64,000 nt of DNA from Fratercula arctica (taxonomy: Eukaryota > Chordata > Aves > Charadriiformes > Alcidae). Of the stretch, positions 27,201 through 36,035 are shown piece by piece. The DNA is taken from assembly GCA_947846985.1 (NCBI GenBank), contig CANTUZ010000003.1, forward strand, positions 92,718,674 to 92,782,673, written 5' to 3'. A program made the position numbers and the translations under genes. The notes beneath the pieces were generated by a model. That model saw only the letters and a program-made list of their open reading frames with translations. It made no database searches and was not told where the DNA came from. Numbering within the stretch: position 1 is the stretch's first letter; each line of letters opens with the position of its first letter.

Positions 27201-30200
27201 GCAGAAGCTTGTATGTCACATAAGAAAAAAAACTTGAGAGCTGAACACATTCTTTTATTTCAGGATCGCTGAAGAGTGGGATAGTTACAGCAGCTGACAG
27301 TTTGGGCTGTGATAGTAAGGTATCAACAGTTCTGCCTACAGGGAACTGAGGCTGAATATAACAAAAAGAGCTATGCTTGTGTTCTCAGTAGCTAGTGCGT
27401 GACTTTGAAGCTGAGCAAACGAAAGCTAGACAGTGCGTGCTGGTGATCAAGCTCTTATGAGGAAGAGGTGCGGTAGAGGAGAAAGCTGTAGTTCTATCCC
27501 CCTAGATTTTTTAAATCCTCTTCTCTTGATGAGACCCTAGAGCTCGTCGTCCTTGTGAGTACATACACAGGGATGAGTAATCCATCAGAGAACCTGATGA
27601 CTCACCAGGATGGGCAAGAAAGGAATGATGGCTTCCTGGCTGTATAGTCCACGAAGAGAATTTCTTCTTAATGTATCTATTGAAGCGTGTTCTTTGGATT
27701 TTCTTCTGACGGGGACAGCAAGCAGCTGCCTGAGATGCAGCGTAGATGGGACTGAAATGGCTCCATCTTGTGGTTTTAACTGATACCACAGTTGAGTAAT
27801 TTCCATGTTCTTAAGCATCTCTTTCAGTGGGGGTTGGTGGTGGTGGTCTTTGGTCTTTTTTTTTTTTTTTTTTTTTTGTTCTTCTCCCGATAGCTTTGGG
27901 AAGCCATAAGTATGTAGGAGTTTTTTTTCCTGTTTGTTTTGGTTTTTGGTTTTGTTATGTTGTTTGTTTGTTTGATTTTTTTTTGGGGGGGGTAATTTTA
28001 TTTGGGTTTGTTTGTTTTCTGTTATTCTTTTTGTTCGTTAGTATTACTATTGATTAAGCATAGTAAAATAACTTGTATTGAAAGTAACTCAGAGGTGCCT
28101 GTTGGCATAGGTCTCACTCTGCATGATATTTAATCACTTTTAGAAAATTTACTGGAGCAGAAACTATAGCTTTATTTACTAAAAGTGTGTAAGTGGACAT
28201 ATTGATGTAACCATATCAATCCTTTCACTCCCCAGGGGTCAGGAAGCTTTACCAGTAAAATAGCTCTTTCTACCCTTCCCTGAGTGAAATAAGCTGGCAT
28301 TGCGTCTCTTCAGGCAGTTCGTCAGCATCAGTTTGTGTGAGGATGTTTCCTCTGCTATGAGCAAGCTCAGGCGTAGGCAGTAGAACCTGTGTGCAATGAG
28401 CTCTGTCTCTGACAAATGTACACAAAATGTGTATTCCCAAGCAGCCTGGGGCTAGACGATACAGGCTCATACTCCGATACTCTCTACAAAAGGCATGAAA
28501 GGCATTTGGAGCAAGCACAGAGCTGGAATTTTTGTAACTTAAGGAGCACTTGATGTCTAGAACAGTTGCATGTGACATGCACAAGGGCACAAGTAGAAAC
28601 TAAGATAGGAGATCTGTTCCTTGACAAAAAACCCCCAATGTCTTGTGCGTATCACTATTTGCATCATTTCACAGAATGTCTTACTTTTCCACTTCTCCCC
28701 TTTAAATGAGGCATACAGACCTCTTTGAAAGTTTATAAATCACACAACCACTGACTCCAGTCCCTTGTTTAAAAATAAGCTGTTCTCTACATCCCAGCGT
28801 TCATTGCTTTGCATTTGTGAATAGCTCCTGTCACCGTTTTGGTATGTCGGAACGAGTCCAACACCGGTATAGCAGTCCATTGGAATTCCTCTCTTTCACT
28901 GTCAGGTTGGTAATCCTGGAGACTCTGGTTCCCGTGGCCCTGAGGGAAGTCGGGGACTGCCTGGCATGGAAGGGCCGCGAGGCTCGCCCGGACCGCGAGG
29001 CCTGCAGGGTCAACAGGGTGCCCCAGGGCTGCCTGGCAGCCAAGGTCCAGCTGTAAGTACTGGTTTCATGTGATTGGCATCTTTTGGACACTTATCTGTC
29101 ACTTACTCCGCTCTGTTTCTTGCATCAGGAGATGCGTGTGCATACAAAGCCCAAGCACCACAGTAGAGTTTGAAATACACTGTCCCACACAACAGCCACA
29201 TTTGTGCACCAGAGAAATCTTAGCGTTGTATGCAGTGAGGTCCTTGGGTCCTCAGCTTTCTGTTCAGTTCCATTTTCTTACACCCACCCACTCCTGTAGT
29301 GCACGTTTGGTACATGGGCGTATCACACATAGTATCTACCTTGCTTGTCAAACTGACTTCAGCTGGAATAGCTGCACTTGCAGGGATTGGAACATCTTTT
29401 TATCGACTGGCCAGCATTTTTCACATCAGGCACACTTACAAGATGTACTGTGATATCAACTGTTTTTATAAACTTTTTTTTTTTTTTTTTTTTTTTTAAT
29501 CCTAGGGAAAAGAACCAACTGATCAGCACATTAAGCAGGTTTGCATGAGAGTCATGCAAGGTAAATATGCTAAAAAGTACTTGATCTTTCTTGTGCATTT
29601 AAACGTGGATAATCTACTGCTGTGGAGGTAACCAAGATTTTCCCAGTCTTATCCAGAACAAATACCACAGCCTCAGCAGGGGACCTGGCAGAAAATCTTC
29701 CCATATGTGAAGGTGGACACAGTATGAGAAAGAAGTCCCGTATTTTATATATACTTTGCAGTCTCATTGAAACACCTGTTGATTCCACACTATTACTAGA
29801 GTAACCATATGATAGACCAGAGTGTTTTTAAGAAATACATGTATTTTCTGTAGAAATCGCTTGCTGTTTACTAATATAAAAGTACAGAACTTCACAGAAA
29901 TGTTGTTTTACCATTTGTATGCTATGAGATTACAGCAAACAAACTATGTGCAAAATAAGTACAAAAAAAAAAAAAAAAAAGAAAAAGAGAAGTCCAGAGA
30001 GAGGCTTTGTGTAGAAAACACACCATAAAATGAATGCAATAGGCAGATGTTCAAAACCCTGATTATATTTGCTTAGTTCTTCTTGACACACACAGAAATT
30101 GGGACCTTTTCTAATACACTTGGGTGCATGGGTTTTACTGGGTTTAAAAATTTATGCTGCCTTGTAAGCACCAAAGAGACTTTTCGGTACTTGCTACTGA

Positions 30201-33200
30201 AGATGCCCTTTGGGATATAATCCTTTGTAATGTCAGGAGTTTACCAGAATGAAATTGCTGCTCAGGATTTAATCTAAAAATTCTCAGTAGTCATCATTGT
30301 TCTTGATACTGCCCAACAGGTTTGGTTTTTTTAAAAAAAAACTTTTTATAAATAGGATAATAAGGCCTTTTAAAGTGGTCTCTTGAAAGACACAGTAATA
30401 CTGAGGAAGATTATAGTGAAATCAGATAAGATGGTTGAATTTATTCATAACCATCAGAATTAGCAGTGAGGAGAAGGCTATGGGAAAAATCTAGACTAAC
30501 TTAATTGCATCCCTCTTGAGAACCCCTGTAATTGTCAATAGTGTCATGCTTAAAACTAACCAACCAACCAAAACCAAAAAGAAGAAATCAATCCACATGT
30601 GTCCCTGGAACCCTGTCAGCTTAAAGACAACCATAACTGAAGGTCATGTCCTGAGTAGGCTTTGCCTGGAGGTTGCTATCCCCAGTCTTCCTCATGTTAT
30701 CTGCTAGCCATAGTTCCTGTTTTATTTCAGATCCTTTACATCTGCCCCCCACCCCCATCTTCTTAATTTTTCTTGGTTGCGGACAGAAAATAACTAGTCT
30801 TGCCAAGTCATGCAGACTTGATAGCAAATGTCATATGGAGCTTTGTGTGGCTGTATCCAGAGAAAGTTATTTCTAAGGCATGCTTGGAAGATGGCTTTGA
30901 AGTCTAGACGAGAAATGATAAGGAAAGAGAGGATTGCTCTCATGCTGTTGCAGTAGCGGCCTGAAAGAGGGATGAGGAAAAGGGAACAGCTAGCTTAGAC
31001 CATTCCAAGGAATGGCCAGCTGATCCTATGGCTAATGAAGAACAAAGCTCCCGCTGATTTACCTTAAGAAAACATCAACGTAAAACGTTCAATTATTTAT
31101 CAAACTTGAGCTCACAAGCACCAATTTGAGGGTTTCTTTCCTCTGAAAAAGAAGGCCTGCACTTACTTTGCAGGCCAATGTAGATGACTGCCCTCATGCT
31201 TTTTTAGTTGTTCTTCTTGCAAAGACGGATATTAATAAGGATTAACAAGTGGTAACAAAGAGAGCTCTTTTAAGAGGCAGCAACTGCATGAGTAAGTTTT
31301 CTTACTATATGGTTGAAATTTAAATGATATAGAAAATTCTAAGGGCATTTCTAAATATGCCATATACATTTAAGTCCTTTCAGCTTGCAAACATTACATG
31401 TTTAAGATGTAGGCTTTAGAATGACCAGCTCCACAGTGTGCCTATGGTTTCCCTCTAGTACTACCAAGATAGTATCTTATATGTTACAAACTTTGTAAAT
31501 AGCATTGTACATAAGGAAGGTGCTGTACTGTAACCTGTTGGTTTCTGTAGCAGAGAATACATGTTCTTCAGTGAACACGGGAATCTCTCCATTCAGAGCC
31601 ACTTACTGCTTAATTCCTGTTCATTGCAGAACAACTAGCTCAGCTGGCAGCCAGTCTTAAAAGGCCAGAATTTGGTGCTCCGGGTTTGCCTGGCCGACCA
31701 GGGCCACCAGGTGCTCCAGGGCCTGCTGGTGAAAATGGCTTCCCAGGACAGCTTGGACCCCGTGGCTTGCCTGGCCTTAAAGGTCCCCCTGGTGAGATTG
31801 GTCGTAAAGGTCCTAAAGGTAAGAAATTCTGTAGCTGGCTTTCAGTTGTTGACTGCTCTAGTTTTTTCTGGTTTTGCGTTTTTGTTTTTTTTCTTTCCTC
31901 TCCTTTGGTTGTAGCTGTGCATTGTACACATGTGGAAAAGATCCTGAATTAGGAACCTAAGCTGTTTTTCTAATTGTTGCCTCAGTTGCCCCAGTGATTA
32001 AGGGCACATTGGCGTGGCCTTAGCAAGACATGTTTATAAATCTGTTTTTCGTCATCAAATCACTTACAGAGTATGAGAAAGGATAGGTATCTGCCTTGAA
32101 CTAGTAGTAAGCAGAGGAGTCAGTTTCCTAATATTAATTTTCCCTCTCATGGACTTTTGACGTTTGTGTTTTTCACTGAAAAGTTCCAGCAGCGATTCTG
32201 TCTTTCCTCCACTCAGTCCGGTTGTGACCCTCACTTCTGTGAGACTTGCGGTCCCAAAAGCAAACATAAACAGTCAGAGTCATTCACTAATCTCTAGCCT
32301 CCTGTTCTAAGTCTATCCAGTTTCTCACATTACAAGTGACTGATAACGATCTGCCTCTTACTTGGGTATAATACTTAAGCCATTTAACATCATTGCACCC
32401 TGTACCACAACCTATTGATTCTCTGGCAAGAAAAAAATCCATAATAAAATTGACTTACCTTACACTTTACAAAAAAACCTTCGATCTAAGTTAATCTCTT
32501 TTGTTCATGACTGAGTGGGTCTATATTCCTCCAAAGGATTATACAGTAGAATTTTCTGCAAAGTCTTACGACCACTATGTATGTATTAGTTTCTATTCAG
32601 CAGTGGTTTCAATTTGTTTTCTTGAAGGAAGGTTTTATTTAAAAATTGTATTTCTGCACAAAGCCAGTCCATTGCTGGATTAGAGCATTTACTTTTGTCT
32701 AACGTTTTATTTGAAAGTAAAATTGGGAAAACCTTTGAGAGGAGAAATAGAACACAAACAAAGCAAACCTTAACAGCATTGCTGCTGGAGCTCTGCTACT
32801 GTTTTCATTTAAGGTAACGTCATCTGTATTCGCAGAACCAACAAAAAAATTGAGATACACAGGTGATCTGATATGCTGAATTTGATTCAGCACACAGCAG
32901 GCTGCACTGTGTTAATATTAAAAAAAAAAACCAAACCAACAAAACATCTACAGAGCATTGAAAAAAACCCAAACAAGCAAAATTCTTTGTTTCCTATCAT
33001 AATTGTCATCAAATTCCAAGTTACCTTACAGTAAACCTTGACATACAATTACAGATACAAGAGAAGTGGTGAATGTTCTCATGTGGAAGTGCTATCATGG
33101 TACATGGCAGGCACACTTTAAAAAATCCCAGTGCTTCACTGACTTCCTGGTAGTTATCAGAGTTCCACAGAGATGAACTGACTTTCCCCATCCATTTGCG

Positions 33201-36035
33201 GGGTTGTCTGAGATGGGAGTGACAGGAAAAGGGTACCTAGGACATCTGGTAGAAGGGAAAAGGAAGAGGATGTCAAGAATGGTTTAGAAGGGCATGACCA
33301 AGAGGAGACAGAAATACAAGAATGTGTAAACATGAGATAGAAGATAGTAAGGTACAGTGTTTTTAACAGCATCAAAAACAGCAGAGTCAAAAAGAGTTGT
33401 CTCAAGGAAGGAGGTTATAGTGACTTTAATGAGCAATCTGGGGTAGTGAGGAATAGCAGAATCAGATACAAGAAGTCGGAGAAATTTGGAACAACCAGCA
33501 GTAAACACCACTCCAAAGCGTTCAGTAGCTGGAAATAGCAGACGTATATATGGGTATCCTGACATCGGTGCTTCCAGTAGCTGCATTTACAAAGACAGGC
33601 TCAGTCTCCATGTTGACTAGGCAGGCTGAAATGTGGTGATAAGATTCCTCCTCTAGCACCCCATGTACATCTTTTATTGAAATGTGGACTTTTGTACTGA
33701 CTCCTGTGTCCCTTTACATAGCTTCTTTGTTTTCTGCTGTGCCATTTCTAGGAAAGCCCCAAACTTATCACTCTATTCCAGCTCTCCTCAGTGCAGTACA
33801 AGAAACTCAAACATTACTAGGCATATACTTGAGACTCTTGACTTGCAGCAAAAAAAAAAAAAATAAAAAAAAAATAGGGTATTTGTGAGTGGTAGATATA
33901 TGTACTGCTATGGAATATATACAGTGAACAGAATTCGAACTTTACAATTAAAACAACAAAAAAAGCTTCCTCTTAATAAGATGCTTCTTGTTTGGAGCAA
34001 CATATGAGTTTGAAGAAAAGCTGGGCACCCACCAAAGAAAAGTCTCCATAATACCAGTACAGGAGAACAAAGTCCTTTGTCTTACTTTTATGAATATCTT
34101 ATGTGGATGTCAACAGAATACTGTAACGTGTGCAGGCCAGCTCCTCTTTTCTCCTCTACACTAGCTGTCTCAAGGACTAGCACCTGAGAATTTTTACTTA
34201 TTAGCAGAGTTCATGTGGTCTTGCAAAAGCCATTTGCCAGTCTGTATTCTGAAATAGCCTGTGTAGTTTTGTGAGTTTGGTTTATTTCTGTTATATAGGC
34301 AACTTTGATGGTGCTTACTGTCCAGCCCCAAGTGGTTTTTTTTCCCCTCCAACACATTTGAGTATAACTCAAATGGGGGAAAAAATCCCAAACCTCTTAC
34401 AAGGACATATGTCAGGACATCATTCAACGATGCTAAGAATATATACATCCACCTGAATTCTCTGCTTATTTGCCATTCACCTCGGAGAGGGAACTTACTG
34501 GAAGTAATGCTCCAAGCAGGCTGTAACTAATGTTTCATGAATTTGCTTTAGGTGAACCAGGAGAAAGAGGAGAAAGAGGATTTCCAGGCAGAGGACTGAA
34601 AGGCTACCCTGGACCAAGAGGTCTTCCAGGTAAATATTAAAAGGGTGAGGATAAAGAGGAGAGTACAAATTCATTCAGAACTGATACCTCAAGCTGCCTC
34701 GGAAAAATAAAATATGTTCATTAAGCAATAAACTTCCAAATAACAGTACTACATAATTTTTACTTCATAGGTAATGATACAGTCATAAATCAGAATTAAA
34801 AGCTCTTGTACTAAAGAGCTACCACCCCATTTAACTCAGTGTAGAAAGATTAGGAAAAATGTATCCAAACCATAAAAAATAAACAGAAGAGGCACTCTGT
34901 CTCTCTCACACACACAGAGATATGTAAAATCGCCTCTTCTTTATACAACTATCCATATACATAACAAAAAAACAAACTAAAAAGGTCACAAAACCCAGAT
35001 TATCTCACTGTCAGCCATAGCAGTCTTCAAAAATCTCCATTCGTAATTTAGGACATTCAAAGTACCATTCTCCTTTATTTTTGTGGTGATTAATTGCATT
35101 GTTAGTAACAGGGGTCCAAGACAGATTCCTGCTGATGAGTGCAGCACGACTGGCCTCTAGTGGCCAGTGAAGGAAAGTAAAAGTCATTTCCATCAGTATC
35201 TCTCTGTAGCACCTTTCTGTGTGTATATGTAGGCAGAAACTACCAAAATTTGTTCTCTTTGTGAAACGGAGGAAAAAAATATCAGTTGAGTATATACTGA
35301 TATCTAGGATATCTCTGAAACTTGGAGTTGTCATCTTTAGAAATTTATCACAGGAAGAGGCTTACTAAAAATCATTCCATTTCATCCCTTCACTGAAGAT
35401 ATCGCAGTAAAAAGGTACCTTAGTGCTCAGCAGTTCCACTCTATGCATCTATTTCCCCAACACATCTGAGTGGAGAATAAAAATAAGTTTTTGATATGTC
35501 TCTTTCTGGAGTGCTAACGTAACTGTGAAGTAGTGAGTAGCATCTATGCCTTCATAGGTATCACCAACAGGGTTGTCTGCAGTGCTGCAATCAGTCACAC
35601 TGCATAGCTTTTTACAGCAGCAGATCTGCTCCGCTATAACTGGAGAGGGTTGGGACTGACATTGCCTTGCTGTAGATGGGTAAACACAAGCCTGGTTGTC
35701 TACTAGAGGAAAACTGTCCCTCCAAGTAGGCACCTCTCTGGGGAATTCACCGAGAGCACTAAAAAGCCATCTTCATACAGCTTTTTAAGAAGAGGATGTT
35801 CAGTAGTTACATGTATATGCCAATTTTTAGACCTGCATCCGCTTTTCCAGGTGAACCAGGCAAACCCAGCTACGGCAGGGAAGGCCGTGATGGTGACCGA
35901 GGTCTCCCCGGGGTGGCAGGTCAGCCTGGGGTTCCTGGTCCTCCTGGCCCTCCCGGCCCCCCTGGATACTGCGAGCCGTCGTCTTGCAGAATGCAGGCCG
36001 GACAGAGAGCTGGTAAGAACATGAAAGGGCCGTGA
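219..36035 (+). CDS. COL9A1: Collagen alpha-1(IX), C-terminal part (17 exons)
   Basis: Collagen IX is a FACIT collagen on the surface of cartilage (and vitreous) fibrils; the alpha-1 chain trimerises with alpha-2 and alpha-3. Seen: 17 exons of 54, 54, 54, 54, 45, 54, 54, 54, 72, 36, 45, 33, 147, 55, 189, 78 and 185 nt, together 420 codons plus stop in one frame. Exons 1-13 are pure Gly-X-Y (COL2, about 250 residues; the family COL2 is about 339). NC2 follows ([13 protein letters not shown]... to KRPEF, about 30 residues), then COL1 (about 113 residues, imperfections GFPGRGLKG and GKPSYGRE), then NC1 ending [21 protein letters not shown]. The SYGR imperfection and the CxPxSCxMQAGQRA tail identify COL9A1 rather than COL19A1. 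The 5' part of the gene lies outside the window. No frameshifts or stops were seen. Confidence 0.95.
456..509 (+). CDS. COL9A1: COL9A1 exon (window exon 2), COL2 helix
   Basis: A 54-nt exon encoding [18 protein letters not shown], in phase with its neighbours. Acceptor ATTCTTAG, donor GTACGT. Confidence 0.92.
638..691 (+). CDS. COL9A1: COL9A1 exon (window exon 3), COL2 helix
   Basis: A 54-nt exon encoding [18 protein letters not shown]. The acceptor CTTTAAAG follows a long T tract (600-629); donor GTAAGG. Confidence 0.92.
895..948 (+). CDS. COL9A1: COL9A1 exon (window exon 4), COL2 helix
   Basis: A 54-nt exon encoding [18 protein letters not shown]. Acceptor TTTTTCAG, donor GTAAGT. Confidence 0.92.
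949..2070 (+). other. COL9A1 intron, no feature seen
   Basis: A 1.1 kb intron between COL2 exons. Short open frames on both strands (for example 1137-1478 minus) lack any recognisable domain. No known repeat was recognised. Confidence 0.8.
2071..2115 (+). CDS. COL9A1: COL9A1 exon (window exon 5), COL2 helix
   Basis: A 45-nt exon encoding [15 protein letters not shown]. Acceptor TTTCTTTCAG, donor GTAAAT. It keeps phase 0. Confidence 0.92.
2478..3553 (+). mobile_element. CR1 non-LTR retrotransposon, 5'-truncated, with open RT frame
   Basis: CR1 is the dominant LINE of birds; its ORF2 encodes endonuclease and reverse transcriptase. The open frame 2527-3462 (311 codons) starts in the RT domain: [16 protein letters not shown] (RT block) is followed by FADDTKLGG with the catalytic DD, then the C-terminal RLDRW...KCRVLHF and [12 protein letters not shown] segments. 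Upstream, 2478-2526 reads in the same frame as the end of the [12 protein letters not shown] motif. After the stop comes the typical CR1 3' UTR (GATGATCTCAAAGGTCCTTTCC) and a terminal ATTCTATGATT. The element is truncated at its 5' end, so endonuclease and promoter are missing. It lies in the COL9A1 intron 2116-4017, same strand as the gene. The uninterrupted frame suggests a relatively young copy. Confidence 0.93.
3554..4017 (+). other. COL9A1 intron remainder, no feature seen
   Basis: A/T-rich intron sequence between the CR1 and the next exon. No coding or repeat feature was recognised. Confidence 0.75.
4018..4071 (+). CDS. COL9A1: COL9A1 exon (window exon 6), COL2 helix
   Basis: A 54-nt exon encoding [18 protein letters not shown]. 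Acceptor GTCCAACAG, donor GTAAGA. Confidence 0.92.
4177..4230 (+). CDS. COL9A1: COL9A1 exon (window exon 7), COL2 helix
   Basis: A 54-nt exon encoding [18 protein letters not shown]. Acceptor AAAACCAG, donor GTAAGT. The intron before it is only 105 nt. Confidence 0.93.
4231..13577 (+). other. COL9A1 long intron (9.3 kb)
   Basis: No collagen exon, RNA gene or full repeat element was recognised here on either strand. Small items: a tandem array of about 2.5 copies of a 13-nt unit (TTTCACTTTCCCA) at 7298-7329, and a T/G-rich low-complexity run near 11145-11190. Open frames in the interval are short, lack domain motifs and look like chance. Confidence 0.7.
13578..13631 (+). CDS. COL9A1: COL9A1 exon (window exon 8), COL2 helix
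   Basis: A 54-nt exon encoding [18 protein letters not shown]. Acceptor CCTATAAG, donor GTAAGC. Confidence 0.92.
13632..14397 (+). other. COL9A1 intron, no feature seen
   Basis: A 766-nt intron. No coding or repeat feature was recognised. Confidence 0.75.
14398..14469 (+). CDS. COL9A1: COL9A1 exon (window exon 9), COL2 helix
   Basis: A 72-nt exon (24 codons) from [12 protein letters not shown] to GGKGDR, eight perfect triplets. Acceptor TTTTTACAG, donor GTAAGA. Confidence 0.93.
14470..15859 (+). other. COL9A1 intron, portion upstream of the ERV
   Basis: A/T-rich intron sequence. A perfect 16-nt inverted repeat (ACCGCTTGAAAGCGGT, 14596-14611) is the only structure noticed. No sequence resembling a second LTR of the adjacent ERV could be found. 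Confidence 0.65.
15860..17819 (-). pseudogene. env: ERV env remnant (surface and transmembrane parts)
   Basis: Broken retroviral envelope gene. The first open piece (17819-17286, 177 codons) has a hydrophobic stretch near residues 50-62, probably a signal peptide, and several NxT/S glycosylation sites (NDT, NHT, NVT). After stops, the piece 17088-16669 (139 codons) carries a furin-type RTRR site at residues 41-44 followed by the small-residue-rich start of the transmembrane subunit and heptad-like Leu/Ala sequence. Further pieces at 16172-15954 are charged ectodomain. A hydrophobic anchor lies at about 15950-15865 in yet another frame before a stop. At least three frame changes or stops mean no intact protein can be made. 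Confidence 0.85.
17850..18780 (-). pseudogene. pol: ERV integrase remnant
   Basis: Minus-strand sequence after RNase H reads as fragments of an integrase: a [17 protein letters not shown] N-terminal piece near 18760, RQIDYIGPF near 18470-18440 (the first catalytic Asp region of the DDE core), and a degenerate GQVERANG-like block near 18200 split by a frame change. Several stops interrupt it. Position between RNase H and env fits the retroviral pol order. Assignment rests on short motifs. Confidence 0.65.
18787..19356 (-). pseudogene. pol: ERV RNase H domain
   Basis: An open piece of 189 codons. Residues 84-88 are FTDAS (first catalytic Asp at 86), GEL supplies the Glu at about 123, and VDF the next Asp at about 141; the block [13 protein letters not shown] fits the conserved region that follows in retroviral RNases H. 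The first ~75 residues are the connection domain. It lies downstream of RT in the same polarity, in an element whose other parts are broken. Confidence 0.82.
19678..20522 (-). pseudogene. pol: ERV reverse transcriptase
   Basis: Two open pieces in different frames. The upstream piece (20522-20199) contains [12 protein letters not shown], the usual RT N-terminal block. The downstream piece (20175-19678, 165 codons) has LPQGYKHSP at residues 26-34, the catalytic YVDD at 59-62 and the FLGTWW and [10 protein letters not shown] thumb region. About 25 nt of frame loss separates them. The retained YVDD shows this was once an active retroviral polymerase; the frame breaks show it is now dead. Confidence 0.9.
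20560..20830 (-). pseudogene. pro: ERV protease remnant
   Basis: Minus-strand reading gives [20 protein letters not shown], which aligns with the retroviral aspartic protease active-site block (hydrophobic-DTG-A-Q/D-x-S). The catalytic D-T pair is replaced by E-M here. A stop follows near 20735 and a second near 20715. Its place directly before RT fits. Confidence 0.7.
20861..20945 (-). mobile_element. Short CR1 3'-end fragment inside the ERV
   Basis: Plus-strand CACAGAATCATAGGATCATA then TGGTTCGGGTTGGAACGGAC and ...CTCCAACACCCCTACCATGG is the reverse complement of a CR1 3' UTR tail. A few more bases of CR1-like tail (CACAGAATCATAGAAAG) recur at 21041-21060. It interrupts retroviral sequence between gag and protease. 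Confidence 0.85.
21255..21736 (-). mobile_element. CR1 insertion splitting ERV gag
   Basis: A minus-strand CR1 3' fragment. The terminal repeat TTCATAGAATCATAGAATGG is at 21255-21280, and the piece 21693-21355 encodes the RT C-terminal region ([15 protein letters not shown]). The 5' edge, near 21736, joins directly to the gag reading frame, so the CR1 landed in an already inserted provirus. Confidence 0.9.
21737..22250 (-). pseudogene. gag: ERV gag remnant
   Basis: The open piece 22084-21737 begins in a Glu/Lys/Gln-rich coiled segment, passes a Pro-rich acidic stretch with PLFPF, and ends in [17 protein letters not shown], which resembles the start of a gammaretrovirus-like capsid. Matrix-like fragments extend to about 22250 in other frames. 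The gene is cut off by the CR1 at 21736. The gag call depends on the capsid-like motif and on position before the pol remnants. Confidence 0.7.
22311..22984 (-). repeat. Possible ERV 5' LTR
   Basis: About 670 nt upstream (minus sense) of gag. On the minus strand it would begin TGTAACATTC at 22984 and end TTTTACAACA at 22311, giving TG...CA ends with a short imperfect inverted terminus. A pair of complementary CCTCAAGG/CCTTGAGG segments near 22510-22545 could form a hairpin as in an R-U5 region. No matching second LTR and no clear tRNA primer site were found, so limits are tentative. Confidence 0.4.
22985..24671 (+). other. COL9A1 intron, no feature seen
   Basis: A/T-rich intron between the ERV and the next COL2 exon. 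No repeat or coding feature was recognised. Confidence 0.7.
24672..24707 (+). CDS. COL9A1: COL9A1 exon (window exon 10), COL2 helix
   Basis: A 36-nt exon encoding [12 protein letters not shown]. Acceptor CCTTTTAG, donor GTAAGT. Confidence 0.9.
24817..24861 (+). CDS. COL9A1: COL9A1 exon (window exon 11), COL2 helix
   Basis: A 45-nt exon encoding [15 protein letters not shown]. Acceptor TTATATAG, donor GTAAGG. The GDG-GEK junction stays in triplet register. Confidence 0.9.
24862..26647 (+). other. COL9A1 intron with microsatellite and poly-T
   Basis: 1.8 kb. It holds a compound (GT)n(TA)n(CA)n-type microsatellite at 25130-25163 and a run of 26 T at 26001-26026. Nothing else was recognised. 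Confidence 0.8.
26648..26680 (+). CDS. COL9A1: COL9A1 exon (window exon 12), COL2 helix, split triplet
   Basis: A 33-nt exon encoding [11 protein letters not shown]. Acceptor TTCGCTTAG, donor GTAAGT. It ends after the X residue of a Gly-X-Y triplet; the missing Y residue (Val) is supplied by the first codon of the next exon, which confirms the pairing. Confidence 0.9.
26681..28905 (+). other. COL9A1 intron, T-rich tracts
   Basis: 2.2 kb. Poly-T tracts at 26950-26972 and 27129-27147 and a long T/G-rich low-complexity region at 27825-28045. No coding feature was recognised. Confidence 0.75.
28906..29052 (+). CDS. COL9A1: COL9A1 exon (window exon 13), last main COL2 exon
   Basis: A 147-nt exon: Val (completing GAV) followed by 16 perfect Gly-X-Y triplets from [12 protein letters not shown] to GSQGPA. 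Acceptor CACTGTCAG, donor GTAAGT. G+C is much higher than in the flanking introns. Confidence 0.94.
29053..29505 (+). other. COL9A1 intron with 24-nt poly-T acceptor tract
   Basis: A 453-nt intron. T24 at 29474-29497 sits directly before the CCTAG acceptor. No other feature was seen. Confidence 0.8.
29506..29560 (+). CDS. COL9A1: COL9A1 exon (window exon 14), end of COL2 and NC2
   Basis: A 55-nt exon encoding [18 protein letters not shown] plus one base. Gly-X-Y stops after GKE and the NC2 hinge begins. The lone Cys of the motif is typical of the interchain-bonded NC2 of FACIT collagens. It ends in phase 1, splitting a Glu codon. Confidence 0.93.
29561..31629 (+). other. COL9A1 intron, no feature except poly-A
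   Basis: 2.1 kb. An A18 run at 29963-29980. No coding or known repeat feature was recognised. Confidence 0.75.
31630..31818 (+). CDS. COL9A1: COL9A1 exon (window exon 15), NC2 end and start of COL1
   Basis: A 189-nt exon, phase 1 at both ends. [15 protein letters not shown] completes NC2; [12 protein letters not shown] opens COL1, with 16 perfect triplets to GRKGPK. Acceptor TCATTGCAG, donor GTAAGA. Confidence 0.94.
31819..34551 (+). other. COL9A1 intron, no feature seen
   Basis: 2.7 kb of A/T-rich intron. Only A-rich low complexity (for example 33850-33875) was noted. Confidence 0.75.
34552..34629 (+). CDS. COL9A1: COL9A1 exon (window exon 16), COL1 with G-X-G imperfection
   Basis: A 78-nt exon, phase 1 at both ends: four triplets [12 protein letters not shown], then the two-residue step GR (imperfection GFPGRGLKG), then [13 protein letters not shown] Gly-X-Gly imperfection at this place in COL1 is a FACIT hallmark. 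Acceptor TTGCTTTAG, donor GTAAAT. Confidence 0.94.
34630..35850 (+). other. COL9A1 last intron, no feature seen
   Basis: 1.2 kb. A short CA/CT-rich stretch near 34905-34925. No coding feature was recognised. Confidence 0.75.
35851..36035 (+). CDS. COL9A1: COL9A1 terminal exon, COL1 end and NC1
   Basis: 185 nt to the TGA at 36033-36035. GEP is followed by the five-residue imperfection GKPSY, ten perfect triplets ending GPPGPPGPP, then [17 protein letters not shown] and KNMKGP. The two Cys (CxxxxC) form the disulphide knot of the trimer with the partner chains. A GTAAGA donor-like site inside the GGT-AAG codons (36013) is in phase 1, but the read-through matches the expected length of NC1. Acceptor CTTTTCCAG. 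Confidence 0.95.

Noticed and set aside
219..36035. Plus-strand gene as COL19A1 and minus-strand gene as COL9A1
   Set aside because: The C-terminal motifs decide: [14 protein letters not shown] with the SYGR imperfection is COL9A1; [16 protein letters not shown] and CNPADC are COL19A1.
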